DNA of 64,000 bases from Sphingobacterium phlebotomi (GCF_008180195.1 NZ_VTAV01000003.1:124001-188000), one strand, 5' to 3'; positions 34,071-41,500 are shown, numbered from the stretch's first letter. The notes: generated from the sequence alone by a model not told the origin. A program made the numbers and translations.

Positions 34071-34398
34071 CATTCAATACATCACCTACATTGTTCGCCG
34101 CTTGGAGTTTGCTGTTCAAACTAGTTTCTGAATCTGCCATGATAAAGCACGGAATATCAGATTCTTCTCCACACGTATGGTTCGGTTCTTGGCTTGTAGA
34201 CCAATTTCCCAAATTTTGGAGGTCAGCAAGATCCGGGGCTTCCGGTCCTGTATAATAATAAGGAACTTCTGTGGGCTGATTTGCTTCAGTGGCTGCACCG
34301 CCATCCTTCTCCATCGCGTTCACGAACAAACCAAGTCCTAGCATTAACGTTAATACTGCTGCACTGGCGCGTAGCCAGTAAATTTTTAAAGTGCGCAT
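34042..34398 (-). CDS. small secreted protein of the DUF6520 type
   Basis: The product has 118 residues from the ATG at 34398; the frame is open further upstream, but those codons have no signal and are not likely used. The N-terminal hydrophobic segment (LRASAAVLTLMLGLGLFVNA) is a signal peptide or anchor. The mature part has a Tyr-rich stretch, two conserved cysteines (NHTCGEESDIPCFIMADSE) and an Asn/Ser-rich end. This layout matches the DUF6520 small proteins that are frequent near SusC/SusD operons in Sphingobacteria. Function is unknown. It is convergent with the SusD gene. Confidence 0.65.
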   Translation of the reverse strand: MRTLKIYWLRASAAVLTLMLGLGLFVNAMEKDGGAATEANQPTEVPYYYTGPEAPDLADLQNLGNWSTSQEPNHTCGEESDIPCFIMADSETSLNSKLQAANNVGDVLNESPSRRENQ

Positions 34399-34724
34399 AA
34401 GGCAATTTATTTTAATGTTTTTAACTAATTTATGTTTAATCTTGGTCAAACGGCATGCCCTACCGCCAGAATAGGCACCTGCAAGTGCCTTGGGCATTTA
34501 TTCGCGTACCCGCCTGCCGGGGAATACCGCAAATTTTTTTCTGTAATGTGTTGTGCTCATGATCCTATCCTTTACCTAAATTACATTTCAAAAGTAAAAG
34601 GTAGAATCAAGCGAGTGTTAGGCAGAAGTTGACATCAGTAAGGGGCAAAAGTTGATATTACGGCTTTGTCTTTCATGTCGAAAGGTTTTAGTTAGTATCG
34701 AAAATCAATATCGGCTAGGGATGA
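34399..34724. other. intergenic region with the left copy of a direct repeat
   Basis: No gene is supported. It contains the promoter side of the DUF6520-like gene. At 34583-34638 it carries one of two related 56-bp sequences that flank the toxin-antitoxin pair. A short echo of the repeat (CAAAAGTTGATATTA) follows at about 34646-34660. Confidence 0.5.
34583..34638 (+). repeat. left imperfect direct repeat flanking the toxin-antitoxin pair
   Basis: This 56-bp stretch beginning ACATTTCAAAAGTAAA matches 35352-35407 with about nine differences in the same orientation. The two copies enclose the toxin-antitoxin genes, a pattern expected of a duplicated promoter region or of a cassette boundary. 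Confidence 0.7.
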
Positions 34725-35054
34725 TTATTGGTCGATTTGTTTTAAAAGGGTGATGATCTGCTTATCGGAAATATTAGCTTGTTCAGACTTATCGTAGATA
34801 GACAATAAAATTACGGTGTCATCTAATACATAAAAGTGGGAAATAACTCTGGCTCCACCGCTTTTACCTTTTCCTTTACTTGCAATGCCGATCCTAATTT
34901 TATAGCAGTTGTTCCCCAATTCTGTTCCGAGTACAGGATTATTTTTAAGGACGGTGGCCAATTCAATTAATTCTGTTTTCAAGGATGGGTACTTCTTTAA
35001 CAATCGTTTGGCTTGTTTATCAAAGGCACGAATTGTAATTACCTTATAACTCAT
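34725..35054 (-). CDS. RelE/ParE-superfamily toxin
   Basis: The product has 109 residues. The N-terminal helices (FDKQAKRLLKKYPSLKTELIELATVLKNNP) and the beta-rich second half (CYKIRIGIASKGKGKSGGARVISHFYVLDDTVILLSIYDKSE) are typical of this fold. The GKSGGARVI stretch resembles RelE-like mRNA interferases of the HigB/YoeB kind. It would block translation by cutting mRNA on the ribosome when free of its antitoxin. The gene overlaps the antitoxin gene by 11 bp and follows it, the usual order. Whether it cleaves RNA or acts on gyrase cannot be read from the sequence. Confidence 0.85.
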   Translation of the reverse strand: MSYKVITIRAFDKQAKRLLKKYPSLKTELIELATVLKNNPVLGTELGNNCYKIRIGIASKGKGKSGGARVISHFYVLDDTVILLSIYDKSEQANISDKQIITLLKQIDQ

Positions 35055-35253
35055 TTAAAAGCTCTTCTACGGGACGACCTTTTAATTTTCCTTTTTTAAT
35101 GAGATTAACATCTTTGACAGCTTCTCGAATTTCGTCCAAGAAACGTCCGTCTTCCTCATCATTGATAGGCATGGCTTTCACATAGGGAAGGTCATTCAAT
35201 AGAGCCAAAAGAAAATCAACCTTGCTCTCCTTAACTTCTAATACGATTTTCAT
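35044..35253 (-). CDS. cognate antitoxin of the RelE/ParE-type module
   Basis: The product has 69 residues, acidic and helical: LEVKESKVDFLLALLNDLPY, then GRFLDEIREAVKDVNLIKKG and a C-terminal GRPVEELLNEL that would wrap the toxin. No clear DNA-binding ribbon-helix-helix is visible, so autoregulation is uncertain. It starts 18 bp after a run of AT-rich sequence and overlaps the toxin by 11 bp, which ensures coupled translation. Homologues of this type often appear as uncharacterised small proteins in Bacteroidota. Confidence 0.8.
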   Translation of the reverse strand: MKIVLEVKESKVDFLLALLNDLPYVKAMPINDEEDGRFLDEIREAVKDVNLIKKGKLKGRPVEELLNEL

Positions 35254-35351
35254 TTTTAATGTGTTTAAAATACCTACAAATTAGTGTAATCAAAGATACA
35301 CAATAATTTCTATATATCTATTAGACAGTCGGATGTAAAATAAGTTTGTTG

Positions 35352-35407
35352 ACATTTCAAAAGTAAAGCGTATAATCAAGTGTGTGTTAGACAAAAGTTG
35401 ATATTAT
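35352..35407 (+). repeat. right imperfect direct repeat flanking the toxin-antitoxin pair
   Basis: This is the partner of 34583-34638. It lies upstream of the antitoxin gene on the side of its likely promoter and ends 45 bp before the stop codon of the AraC-type gene. Confidence 0.7.
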
Positions 35408-35451
35408 TTTTAAGGTTAGTTTTGTTTTTGACCTCAAAATGGGGTGAATCT

Positions 35452-36444
35452 CTACCGCCGTCGATACTGCGGCGGCGTCATCCCCGTTTTTCGTTTAAAG
35501 TAGCGGTTCAATTCGCTGACGCCCGGAAATCCACAGAGATGGCTGATCTCTTGCGGCGAATACCGTTCGTCCAACAGGCCGCGTATTTTCTCCGTAACAA
35601 GGGCATCGCGGTAGTCGTTCAGTTTTTGCTGATAATACTGCTGGTGCAATCGGCTAAGATACTCGTGGCGGACATGCAGTTGGTTGGCGATATCCCTGAT
35701 GCGCACCGCGTTGCCGTGCTCGGCAATACGGCCTGCCAGCAGGTCGCGGCAGCGTTGTATAAGCAATTCGGGATCGGAGGTACGTTCATAGGCATCATAT
35801 ATTTTTTCTTTTGCGAGTTTCAACAAGCCGATCAGCTCTTGGAGAACAAACTTTTCATTTTCGATATCGCCCTTTTTGATATGTTGGCAAAAGCGCCTGA
35901 TCTGGTTAAGCGTGTGCTCACCGGCAGGGAAATCGATGCTCCCTACAGGTTCGGGAAGATTTGCCCGATAGGCTTCGATGACATCGTGCAGAAAGCTGAA
36001 AGGGCGCTCGTTACCGTCACGGAATAGGCCACCATCAAAATAGAAGCCAAAAAGGCAATAGCTGCCGGACGCTAAATGGAGATGATAATGTTCGCTGGGC
36101 AAATACACGAAACGCGCCCGTTTGGGCGAAAGCGAGGTAAGGGGTTCGCCTGTATCGGCATGCAAAGTAACCGCCCCATCACCTTGAAGGAGATAAAACA
36201 CGTGTAGATCCGCCATATCTGTTCGGATAGGAATAGTTAATTTTTCTAAGAGGTAAATGTCGTAGCTGTATAGATAACAATCTCGAGCGTCAAACTCTTG
36301 TGCGATGGCGAAATCGGTCCCTTGACGGTAATGCTGCGCGGTAGCATGGCGTATGCTGATCATAGGGAGGGGGGCGTCTGCTGGCGCCGCGTGCCTCGGC
36401 ATGCCAAAATGGATAGATAGTTTAAGTTGTAGACTTTTTATCAT
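35452..36444 (-). CDS. AraC-family transcriptional regulator
   Basis: The protein has 330 residues. The N-terminal half contains a cupin-like sensor (LHVFYLLQGDGAVTLHADTG, then RARFVYLPSEHYHLHLASGS). The C-terminal AraC domain has two helix-turn-helix units (VRIRDIANQLHVRHEYLSRLHQQ and YSPQEISHLCGFPGVSELNRYFKRKTGMTPPQYRRR, with the family's G-F...F-x-R-x-F-K pattern). It would bind DNA as an activator in response to a small ligand. It is divergent from the peptide/acyltransferase-like cluster, with 280 bp between starts, so it may control that cluster; this is inference from position. Length is normal. Confidence 0.9.
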   Translation of the reverse strand: MIKSLQLKLSIHFGMPRHAAPADAPLPMISIRHATAQHYRQGTDFAIAQEFDARDCYLYSYDIYLLEKLTIPIRTDMADLHVFYLLQGDGAVTLHADTGEPLTSLSPKRARFVYLPSEHYHLHLASGSYCLFGFYFDGGLFRDGNERPFSFLHDVIEAYRANLPEPVGSIDFPAGEHTLNQIRRFCQHIKKGDIENEKFVLQELIGLLKLAKEKIYDAYERTSDPELLIQRCRDLLAGRIAEHGNAVRIRDIANQLHVRHEYLSRLHQQYYQQKLNDYRDALVTEKIRGLLDERYSPQEISHLCGFPGVSELNRYFKRKTGMTPPQYRRR

Positions 36445-36674
36445 GTCGTGTCTGTCAGTTTACGCCGCTAGACTAACGAAAATCCCTGTAATGAAAGAAT
36501 AAATCCTCGGATCACACCCAGATGTACTTGAAGTGCATCAAATCGAACCACAAGTGCGTTTTTGGCTATTGAATGCAGTTCACGATAAATAAAATGCTAT
36601 CGGTGTTTTTTTTTCTCAGTCGTTTAAATACTCATCAGATTTGTTTCCGTGATCACAAACCTATAGGTGCGGCG
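36445..36674. other. divergent intergenic region upstream of the peptide ORF
   Basis: It separates the AraC-type gene from the peptide ORF and has to hold both promoters. A T9 tract stands at about 36607-36615. No box matching TAnnTTTG is convincing. No gene is supported here. Confidence 0.4.
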
Positions 36675-36695
36675 ATCTATCTGGGACCGATAGAT
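36675..36695 (+). promoter_or_regulatory. perfect inverted repeat ATCTATC-N7-GATAGAT upstream of the peptide ORF
   Basis: ATCTATC (36675-36681) and GATAGAT (36689-36695) are exact inverted copies with a 7-bp spacer. The repeat lies 31 bp before the preferred ATG of the peptide and ends inside an alternative ATG at 36694. It could be a regulator binding site or a hairpin in the leader. Confidence 0.4.
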
Positions 36696-36726
36696 GCTTT
36701 TTACGAACCGCGATAATGAAGATAAC

Positions 36727-36855
36727 ATGGAACAATTTATTTTCGAAGTCCAGTACCTAGCAGACGCAGCCGTTTCTGCTTTCGATCAGATCGATACCTT
36801 TCAGCTGTTGGCTGCAGATGGTGCAGGCAGTAAATGTAAGCTGTATTATATCTAG
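36727..36855 (+). CDS. 42-residue peptide ORF with a Cys-containing hydrophobic C-terminus, candidate secreted or modified peptide
   Basis: The family is not recognised. The ORF encodes an acidic N-terminal part (EQFIFEVQYLADAAVSAFDQ) followed by a Gly-Ala stretch (AADGAGSK) and a basic, aromatic end, CKLYYI. This split into an acidic helical leader, a small-residue turn and a short Cys-bearing tail resembles peptide precursors. A terminator lies 23 bp after the stop, so the peptide could be made independently of the downstream genes. An in-frame ATG at 36694 would add 11 residues. Downstream on the same strand are an LpxL-like protein, a LytS-like kinase and a LytTR regulator. The coding assignment is tentative. 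Confidence 0.4.
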   Translation: MEQFIFEVQYLADAAVSAFDQIDTFQLLAADGAGSKCKLYYI

Positions 36856-36877
36856 GATAATAAACGTATAGCGAGGA

Positions 36878-36903
36878 AGGGCGATCCGGACGCCCTTTTT
36901 TTT
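36878..36903 (+). terminator. intrinsic terminator after the peptide ORF
   Basis: AGGGCG (36878-36883) pairs with CGCCCT (36891-36896) around a 7-nt loop and is followed by eight T. It separates the peptide ORF from the acyltransferase-like gene. Confidence 0.85.
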
Positions 36904-36934
36904 AATGATAGACCTAAAATGATTAAGATAAACG

Positions 36935-37909
36935 ATGAAAGCAAATCAGAATCCAGAAATAGATGCTTCCGCATGGAACAGGAGCGTAAAGTGCATAGCA
37001 TTATTATACCAGTGGAAATTGCTACGGGGCTACACCGAAGCCTTCCGCTTATTGGCGCATCATCAGCAGTGGATACGACAGGCGCAATTTAAGACAGGCA
37101 ATAGTTTATTGTCCGAATTGGAAGCCTTGTTACCTATCTGCGAAGGCCCGCGTATATGGGCTTGTTTCCATATTGGTCCTTATGCATTGTTGGCCCGGGC
37201 ATTGATCAAGAGAGGCCATGGCGTGGCTGTCTTACTAAAAGATGAAGTTTTTGACGAACAGTATCCCCGATACATACAGCAGTTCGAACAAAACTTCGGA
37301 AGGCCACCAGAACCCGATGAATTGCAATTTGTTCGCAGCGGGAGTACGCGTTCACTAATCCACTTAAAGCAACTTTTGAAAAAAGGATTTCATGTGATCT
37401 GTTATGTTGATGGACGGGAAGGAGGCAACAGCCAAAAAGGTTGGACAACGATCCGGCTGCACAATACACCGATGGAAGTGCGTATCGGTATGGCGATACT
37501 AAGCTATTGGACAGGTATTCCGCTCTCTCCGCTAATACTGACAATAAATAGAGAAGGAAAGTTGGATATGCATAAGACAGAAAGTATCGCTGTAAAAGGC
37601 AAAGACCACTACCAGCAGGCTATCGCTGCATGCTACAAACTCGTGGAAAAGCGAACAGCGGAAGAACTGCTGCAATGGGAACTTTTGCCCGAGCTATTTG
37701 ATCACATTGGACCGGAAGGGTGGTCTCCAGGAGAAGCTGATCCATTATGGATCCCTTTGGAAAGTGCAGGGAGGTTCCTCTTGTTCGATTTGGCATCTAA
37801 GCAATCTGTAACTGTAACCAAAAGTGAGTTCTTACACCTCATGAAGTGGCGGGATAAATATGTAATGCATATAAACAAGGAGAAAGAAAAATCGAAAATC
37901 GATAAATAA
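36935..37909 (+). CDS. LpxL/HtrB-like acyltransferase-fold protein with altered catalytic motif
   Basis: The protein has 324 residues. The order of motifs follows lipid A late acyltransferases: CFHIGPYALL (residues 77-86) at the place of the H-F-G-N-W-E box, RSLIHLKQLLKKGFHVICYVDGREG at the place of the second conserved box, and MAILSYWTGIPLSPLI at the place of the third. The catalytic His is kept (H79), but the acidic partner of H-x4-D/E is Ala (A84), so normal acyl transfer is doubtful or uses another residue. No N-terminal membrane anchor is obvious. A soluble, divergent enzyme next to a peptide ORF and a LytS/LytTR pair suggests a role other than lipid A synthesis; that is inference. Confidence 0.6.
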   Translation: MKANQNPEIDASAWNRSVKCIALLYQWKLLRGYTEAFRLLAHHQQWIRQAQFKTGNSLLSELEALLPICEGPRIWACFHIGPYALLARALIKRGHGVAVLLKDEVFDEQYPRYIQQFEQNFGRPPEPDELQFVRSGSTRSLIHLKQLLKKGFHVICYVDGREGGNSQKGWTTIRLHNTPMEVRIGMAILSYWTGIPLSPLILTINREGKLDMHKTESIAVKGKDHYQQAIAACYKLVEKRTAEELLQWELLPELFDHIGPEGWSPGEADPLWIPLESAGRFLLFDLASKQSVTVTKSEFLHLMKWRDKYVMHINKEKEKSKIDK

Positions 37910-38023
37910 TTTATAAATTTAACATTTCCTTTATCAAGCGGATTAAATCACCTAGGGATAACGCCCATATTTACCAACCTACGCACTGCGGCCCGGATTG
38001 CGTTTCCCAGTATTGGAATATAT

Positions 38024-39091
38024 ATGAGAAGACGACATTTACTTAAACCTTTTCCTGTTTATGTTCACGTAATTTTACTGAGCATCTACTTTATCTGTAT
38101 CACCAGTATCAATATTTTTAAGTTCGGCTTGGGGCATTTGCTGGTGGCGAGCGTTATGATACCTGTGATGGTAAGCGTGATAATGCGCAGCAGGAAATTG
38201 CTTCGGGATGTGTTGAGCGGGAAATCAGCAAAGCATTGGTGGTGGTACGGGGCCTTTTGTGTAGGATTGTATAGCTTAGGCTACGTGGTGCTGTATGGTT
38301 TCAACAACATGTTTGCGGAGGAGATCATAGACAGTTCGAATGCTTCTCAAAAAGGCTTGATCCCCTATACCGTGGACTTCCTCGGCTTTTACCTAAGTTT
38401 CGCATCTAAAGGAGCTGGTCTGGCGTGTGTAGAAATGTTGGTAAGCGTCGGGAAGCACCAGTTTAATTTGCGACGGTTAGATCGCACGCAGGGGATGGCG
38501 CGACGGAGAGATCTTCGGATGCGTGAGTGGATTTCGCATTTTATGGGCAACCTTACACAAAGCTTGTTGTATGCCCTTCGTAAAGCAAAGAATCCCTTTA
38601 TGATATTTGAAGCCTACGCGGTGATACTCGCCCACGGAACTAGATTGATGTCTGCTCAGGGGCGTCTACTTGTCTCGCTTAAACAGGAAACTTACTACCT
38701 CGGGTACCTGCAGAAGATATATAAGGAAGGCAAGATAAAGCTGGATGTTCCTGCTGATCTGGGCGATGTACAGATCATTCCGCTACTCTTATTGTCTTTG
38801 TACAAAAACATGTATAAACATGGGAATTTCGAAGATGGACGGTTGGCGTTATTACGGGTCAGACGGGTGGGGAACTACATCCATATCAGCACCACCAATA
38901 GCATAACGGATAGCGCCATGTGGCTCTACGGAGATGGAGGCTCAGGCTTGGGACAACTTGAGCATATTTTGAGAGACCAATTCGCCAACTTGGTTCGCAT
39001 ATCTTATGGCGTGCAAAACGAAGTGTTTAATCTGAATATAGAGATTCCAATAACATATGAGAGCAAGCAAGAGAATTTTAGCCTTACATAA
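38024..39091 (+). CDS. LytS-like membrane sensor histidine kinase, divergent
   Basis: The protein has 355 residues. Four membrane segments lie at about 11-31, 36-54, 76-94 and 114-140, with a periplasmic loop (FNNMFAEEIIDSSNASQKG) between the last two. The kinase box ISHFMGNLTQSLL (H172) corresponds to the P-H-F-L-F-N-x-L-N box of LytS/YehU kinases, with several changes. The N box is NMYKHGN and the G box GDGGSGLGQLEHIL. It probably senses a peptide or small ligand and phosphorylates the LytTR regulator whose gene overlaps it by 35 bp. The altered H box explains why automated tools may miss it. Confidence 0.75.
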   Translation: MRRRHLLKPFPVYVHVILLSIYFICITSINIFKFGLGHLLVASVMIPVMVSVIMRSRKLLRDVLSGKSAKHWWWYGAFCVGLYSLGYVVLYGFNNMFAEEIIDSSNASQKGLIPYTVDFLGFYLSFASKGAGLACVEMLVSVGKHQFNLRRLDRTQGMARRRDLRMREWISHFMGNLTQSLLYALRKAKNPFMIFEAYAVILAHGTRLMSAQGRLLVSLKQETYYLGYLQKIYKEGKIKLDVPADLGDVQIIPLLLLSLYKNMYKHGNFEDGRLALLRVRRVGNYIHISTTNSITDSAMWLYGDGGSGLGQLEHILRDQFANLVRISYGVQNEVFNLNIEIPITYESKQENFSLT

Positions 39092-39896
39092 AAAAAAGAC
39101 CGAATTGCGGTTAGCGATATTAGATGACGACCCGGAAGCCATAGCCTATGTTAAACCTTTCGTAGACATGACAGACGGTGTAAAACTTATCTATTCAACC
39201 ACAAATCCGGAGGAAATGCTCCAATACGTAAAAGCAAACGAGCTTCATATCCTATTGCTGGACATGGAGATGCCCAAGATGGGCGGGATGGAACTTCTTC
39301 CTCAGCTTAAATATTTGAAAGAGACAAACCCGCAAATCGCCAAGCTACAGGTGATTATCTGTACGGCGCACCAAAAATTTGCCGTGGACAGCTTCAAGCA
39401 TAAAGTCGCAGATTACCTGACGAAGCCGATTACGTTTGATCGCTACTTGGAAGCTATCCATGAAGTGAAGCAGCGCTTTCTCCCAGCGGGACTCCATACG
39501 TTGGATACCGACAATGAATGTCTCACCATCGTGTTGCCAAGGGGCGAAATTAAAAAAATACCCTACAGAGAGATCATTTATGTGGAAGCGATGTATTCCA
39601 ACACGCAGGTATGGCTTGATTCGGATAGGTATTTTGAAGTCAAAGAGAAGTTTTATAAGTTTTTGCCGCGTTTACCGAAATCGAATTTCGTCCGGGTGCA
39701 TCGTAGCTACGCGATTTCCCTCGCTCATTTTAGAGGCTTAAACAATGGCGGGATACAGCTCCATGGCACGGATACACTTGTTAAGTATGCCCGTCGGGGT
39801 GGGTATGAATTATTTGACAACTGGCTGGCGGAAAACGTTGTGAGAGGAAATTTAATCGATAAGCGAAAAAATAATAATCTAAATGAACAAAAATAA
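39057..39896 (+). CDS. LytTR-family response regulator
   Basis: The protein has 279 residues. The receiver domain has the acidic pair in LAILDDDPEA (residues 19-28), the phosphorylation site LLLDMEMP (D69), Thr in VIICTAHQ and Lys in YLTKPI. The DNA-binding LytTR domain reads IPYREIIYVEAMYSNTQVWL, then FYKFLPRLPKSNFVRVHRSYAIS. It pairs with the LytS-like kinase, overlapping its gene by 35 bp. LytTR regulators bind pairs of direct repeats, and the 36.6 kb region before the peptide ORF is a natural place to look for them. The small HTH gene follows 8 bp later. Confidence 0.92.
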   Translation: MRASKRILALHKKKTELRLAILDDDPEAIAYVKPFVDMTDGVKLIYSTTNPEEMLQYVKANELHILLLDMEMPKMGGMELLPQLKYLKETNPQIAKLQVIICTAHQKFAVDSFKHKVADYLTKPITFDRYLEAIHEVKQRFLPAGLHTLDTDNECLTIVLPRGEIKKIPYREIIYVEAMYSNTQVWLDSDRYFEVKEKFYKFLPRLPKSNFVRVHRSYAISLAHFRGLNNGGIQLHGTDTLVKYARRGGYELFDNWLAENVVRGNLIDKRKNNNLNEQK

Positions 39897-39904
39897 ACCC
39901 TAAT

Positions 39905-40192
39905 ATGATGTTAATGAATGTTTTACGCGATATCTTCGCTCTTCTGCAGGAGATATATTGGTTAATGAAGGCGATGGTGAAAACGCAGCAGCATTTACAA
40001 CCATCGCTCATAGAACGGAAACTCTGGTCTAAACAGGAGATCATGGATAAACTGGGGATGAGCGAAACCACCTATAAACGGCACTTGAAGTCGAATTTAC
40101 TGAGGCCCATCCGGCTCGGAGGGACTGATCTCTATTTTGAGGAAGATATCGTGCAGGCGATGGAAGAAAGCCGCCGGAAGGGACGAATTTAA
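39905..40192 (+). CDS. small HTH DNA-binding protein (excisionase/HTH_17-like)
   Basis: The product has 95 residues. The N-terminal part is a hydrophobic-acidic helix (LRDIFALLQEIYWLMKAM). The C-terminal half is a winged helix-turn-helix of the excisionase/HTH_17 kind: LWSKQEIMDKLGMSETTYKRHL, then LLRPIRLGGTDLYFEEDIVQAM. Similar proteins in Bacteroidota often accompany mobile elements, but here the gene stands 8 bp after the LytTR regulator and is probably co-transcribed with it. Two ATGs (residues 1 and 4) are possible starts. Confidence 0.75.
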   Translation: MMLMNVLRDIFALLQEIYWLMKAMVKTQQHLQPSLIERKLWSKQEIMDKLGMSETTYKRHLKSNLLRPIRLGGTDLYFEEDIVQAMEESRRKGRI

Positions 40193-40356
40193 TCCGTCTG
40201 CTATCCCGAAATATGCGTCAAGCGATTTGTCGTCTGCGTCGTCGGGTTTATCTTCTAAGGCTGCTATAGTCTAGTTTAGCCTAAAGGCAGAAGCCGCTGC
40301 AACGTATGGATACGGGCTTGGAATACACACTGGTTTGTTCCTTGTATATGCATCTC

Positions 40357-40661
40357 CGTTTGCAAGAAACGTGTTAGCATTTGCGGTAACCATGACCGTG
40401 TATTTAGTAAACACGGTGTTATTTTCCTTAAACGCGTTTACATTTGTGCCCCATGTCAAGGCTCCTCCTGAAAACGACAAACCATTTCAAAAAAATGTGC
40501 AGCCGTTTGCTGTAACGGCGAAAGCAAATGCGACAACCGCGAGAGCGTTTGGGCCATCGGGTATATCGTTTGGTGCCAATGAAATTGCGTTCGCATCAAA
40601 CGCTATCCCGACCGGACCAAAAGAATTCCCCTGCGGGATAAATGGCAAGTCGTTTTGGTGA
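40357..40661. repeat. degenerate 21-bp tandem repeats (about 14 units) coding heptad patterns on both strands
   Basis: Units of exactly 21 bp, many starting CGTTTG or CATTTG, run from 40357 to 40650. On the plus strand a TTG-started frame (40335-40661, 108 codons) reads as heptads with Phe at position 2 and often Asn at 5, for example PFARNVL, LFSLNAF, SFGANEI, AFASNAI. On the minus strand one register runs 40705 to 40271 with a single in-frame TGA at 40487-40489. There the heptads read xxNxxxF, for example TANANTF, GTNVNAF, KENNTVF. The minus-strand pattern keeps Asn better, so the original gene may be on that strand and now broken. Known function: none. Confidence 0.7.
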
Positions 40662-40816
40662 ATGTAGCCATCAGAAAAGGGCCAAATCGGATCAATTTGG
40701 TTCAAATCGGGTCAATATTCTCTGGTGGCTAAGGCTCTTTTTTACGTTTGTGCTGTTCGAGATACTCGCGAGGAAAAAACGGACGTAAATAAAGTTCAAA
40801 TTAAAAAAAAGAAATC

Positions 40817-41446
40817 ATGGCAATTAAACCAAGAGCTCTCGTCGGTTTTGGCGAGATGAAAGACAACGAAATTTTAGTGGCGGCAAATACTATTTTGGCT
40901 GCTATGGGAGAAAATCCAAATTTTCCTACTCCGATACCCAGTCTGGAAGAGGTTGGGACCTTGACAGATGATTATGCGAACAAGCTCGCTGCAGCCAGTA
41001 AACGCGGATCGCCCGAAGACAATGCCTTGAAAAAGGAGAGCAAAGAGGCTCTGGCCGAAATCTTACAACAGCTAGGGCACTATGTGAACTCCATCGCAAA
41101 GGGACATTTCTCGAGGGTTTTGAGCTCCGGCTTTCCGACGCAGGGCTCGAAAGTTCTGCCACAGGCACCCGGTGTCGTCGACGGTTTAAAACTAGAAGAC
41201 GGTCGACAGTCTGGGCAGGTACAGTTGGGTTTTAACACGCAGCCAAACATTCGGCTCTACGAATACCAGTACCGTAAGGCAGACGTTCCAGACGAACCTT
41301 GGAGCGAGCGATTTATAACAACCAGTAGTCGGGGTAACGTGATTGCACCTTTGTTACCCGGTGTATATTACGAAGCGCGCGTCCGCGCAATCAATACGCA
41401 TGGTATTGGCGACTGGAGCCAGATTGTACGAACAATGGCGAGGTAG
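40817..41446 (+). CDS. fibronectin type III domain protein, possibly phage- or cell-surface-related
   Basis: The protein has 209 residues. The N-terminal half is helical (ANTILAAMGENPNFPTPIPS, then SKEALAEILQQLGHYVNSIA) and the C-terminal half is one Fn3 domain (about 118-209: PGVVDGLKLEDGRQSGQVQL, then LPGVYYEARVRAINTHGIGDW). No signal peptide is visible. Proteins of this layout are common in Bacteroidota, often next to CHAP or phage-like lysis genes, as here. Binding to carbohydrate or to another protein is likely; a precise role is unknown. A strong terminator follows 28 bp after the stop. Confidence 0.75.
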   Translation: MAIKPRALVGFGEMKDNEILVAANTILAAMGENPNFPTPIPSLEEVGTLTDDYANKLAAASKRGSPEDNALKKESKEALAEILQQLGHYVNSIAKGHFSRVLSSGFPTQGSKVLPQAPGVVDGLKLEDGRQSGQVQLGFNTQPNIRLYEYQYRKADVPDEPWSERFITTSSRGNVIAPLLPGVYYEARVRAINTHGIGDWSQIVRTMAR

Positions 41447-41474
41447 GACCGTTGTGTGCTAGTTAGAAATGATA

Positions 41475-41500
41475 AAAGCCCCCGAAAGGGGGGCTTTTTA
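41475..41500 (+). terminator. strong intrinsic terminator after the Fn3 gene
   Basis: AAAGCCCCC, the tetraloop GAAA and GGGGGGCTTT are followed by T and TAAG. It separates the Fn3 gene from the lysis-like cassette, so the latter needs its own promoter between 41500 and 41522 or is reached by read-through. Confidence 0.9.

Noticed and set aside
35380..36027. Plus-strand ORF of 215 codons opposite the AraC-type gene
   Set aside because: The AraC domain on the minus strand is unambiguous; the plus frame is its complement and has no motif.
40357..40661. Possible CRISPR array from the regular repeats
   Set aside because: The 21-bp units are contiguous and degenerate, with no constant repeat separated by unique spacers, and no cas gene is near.
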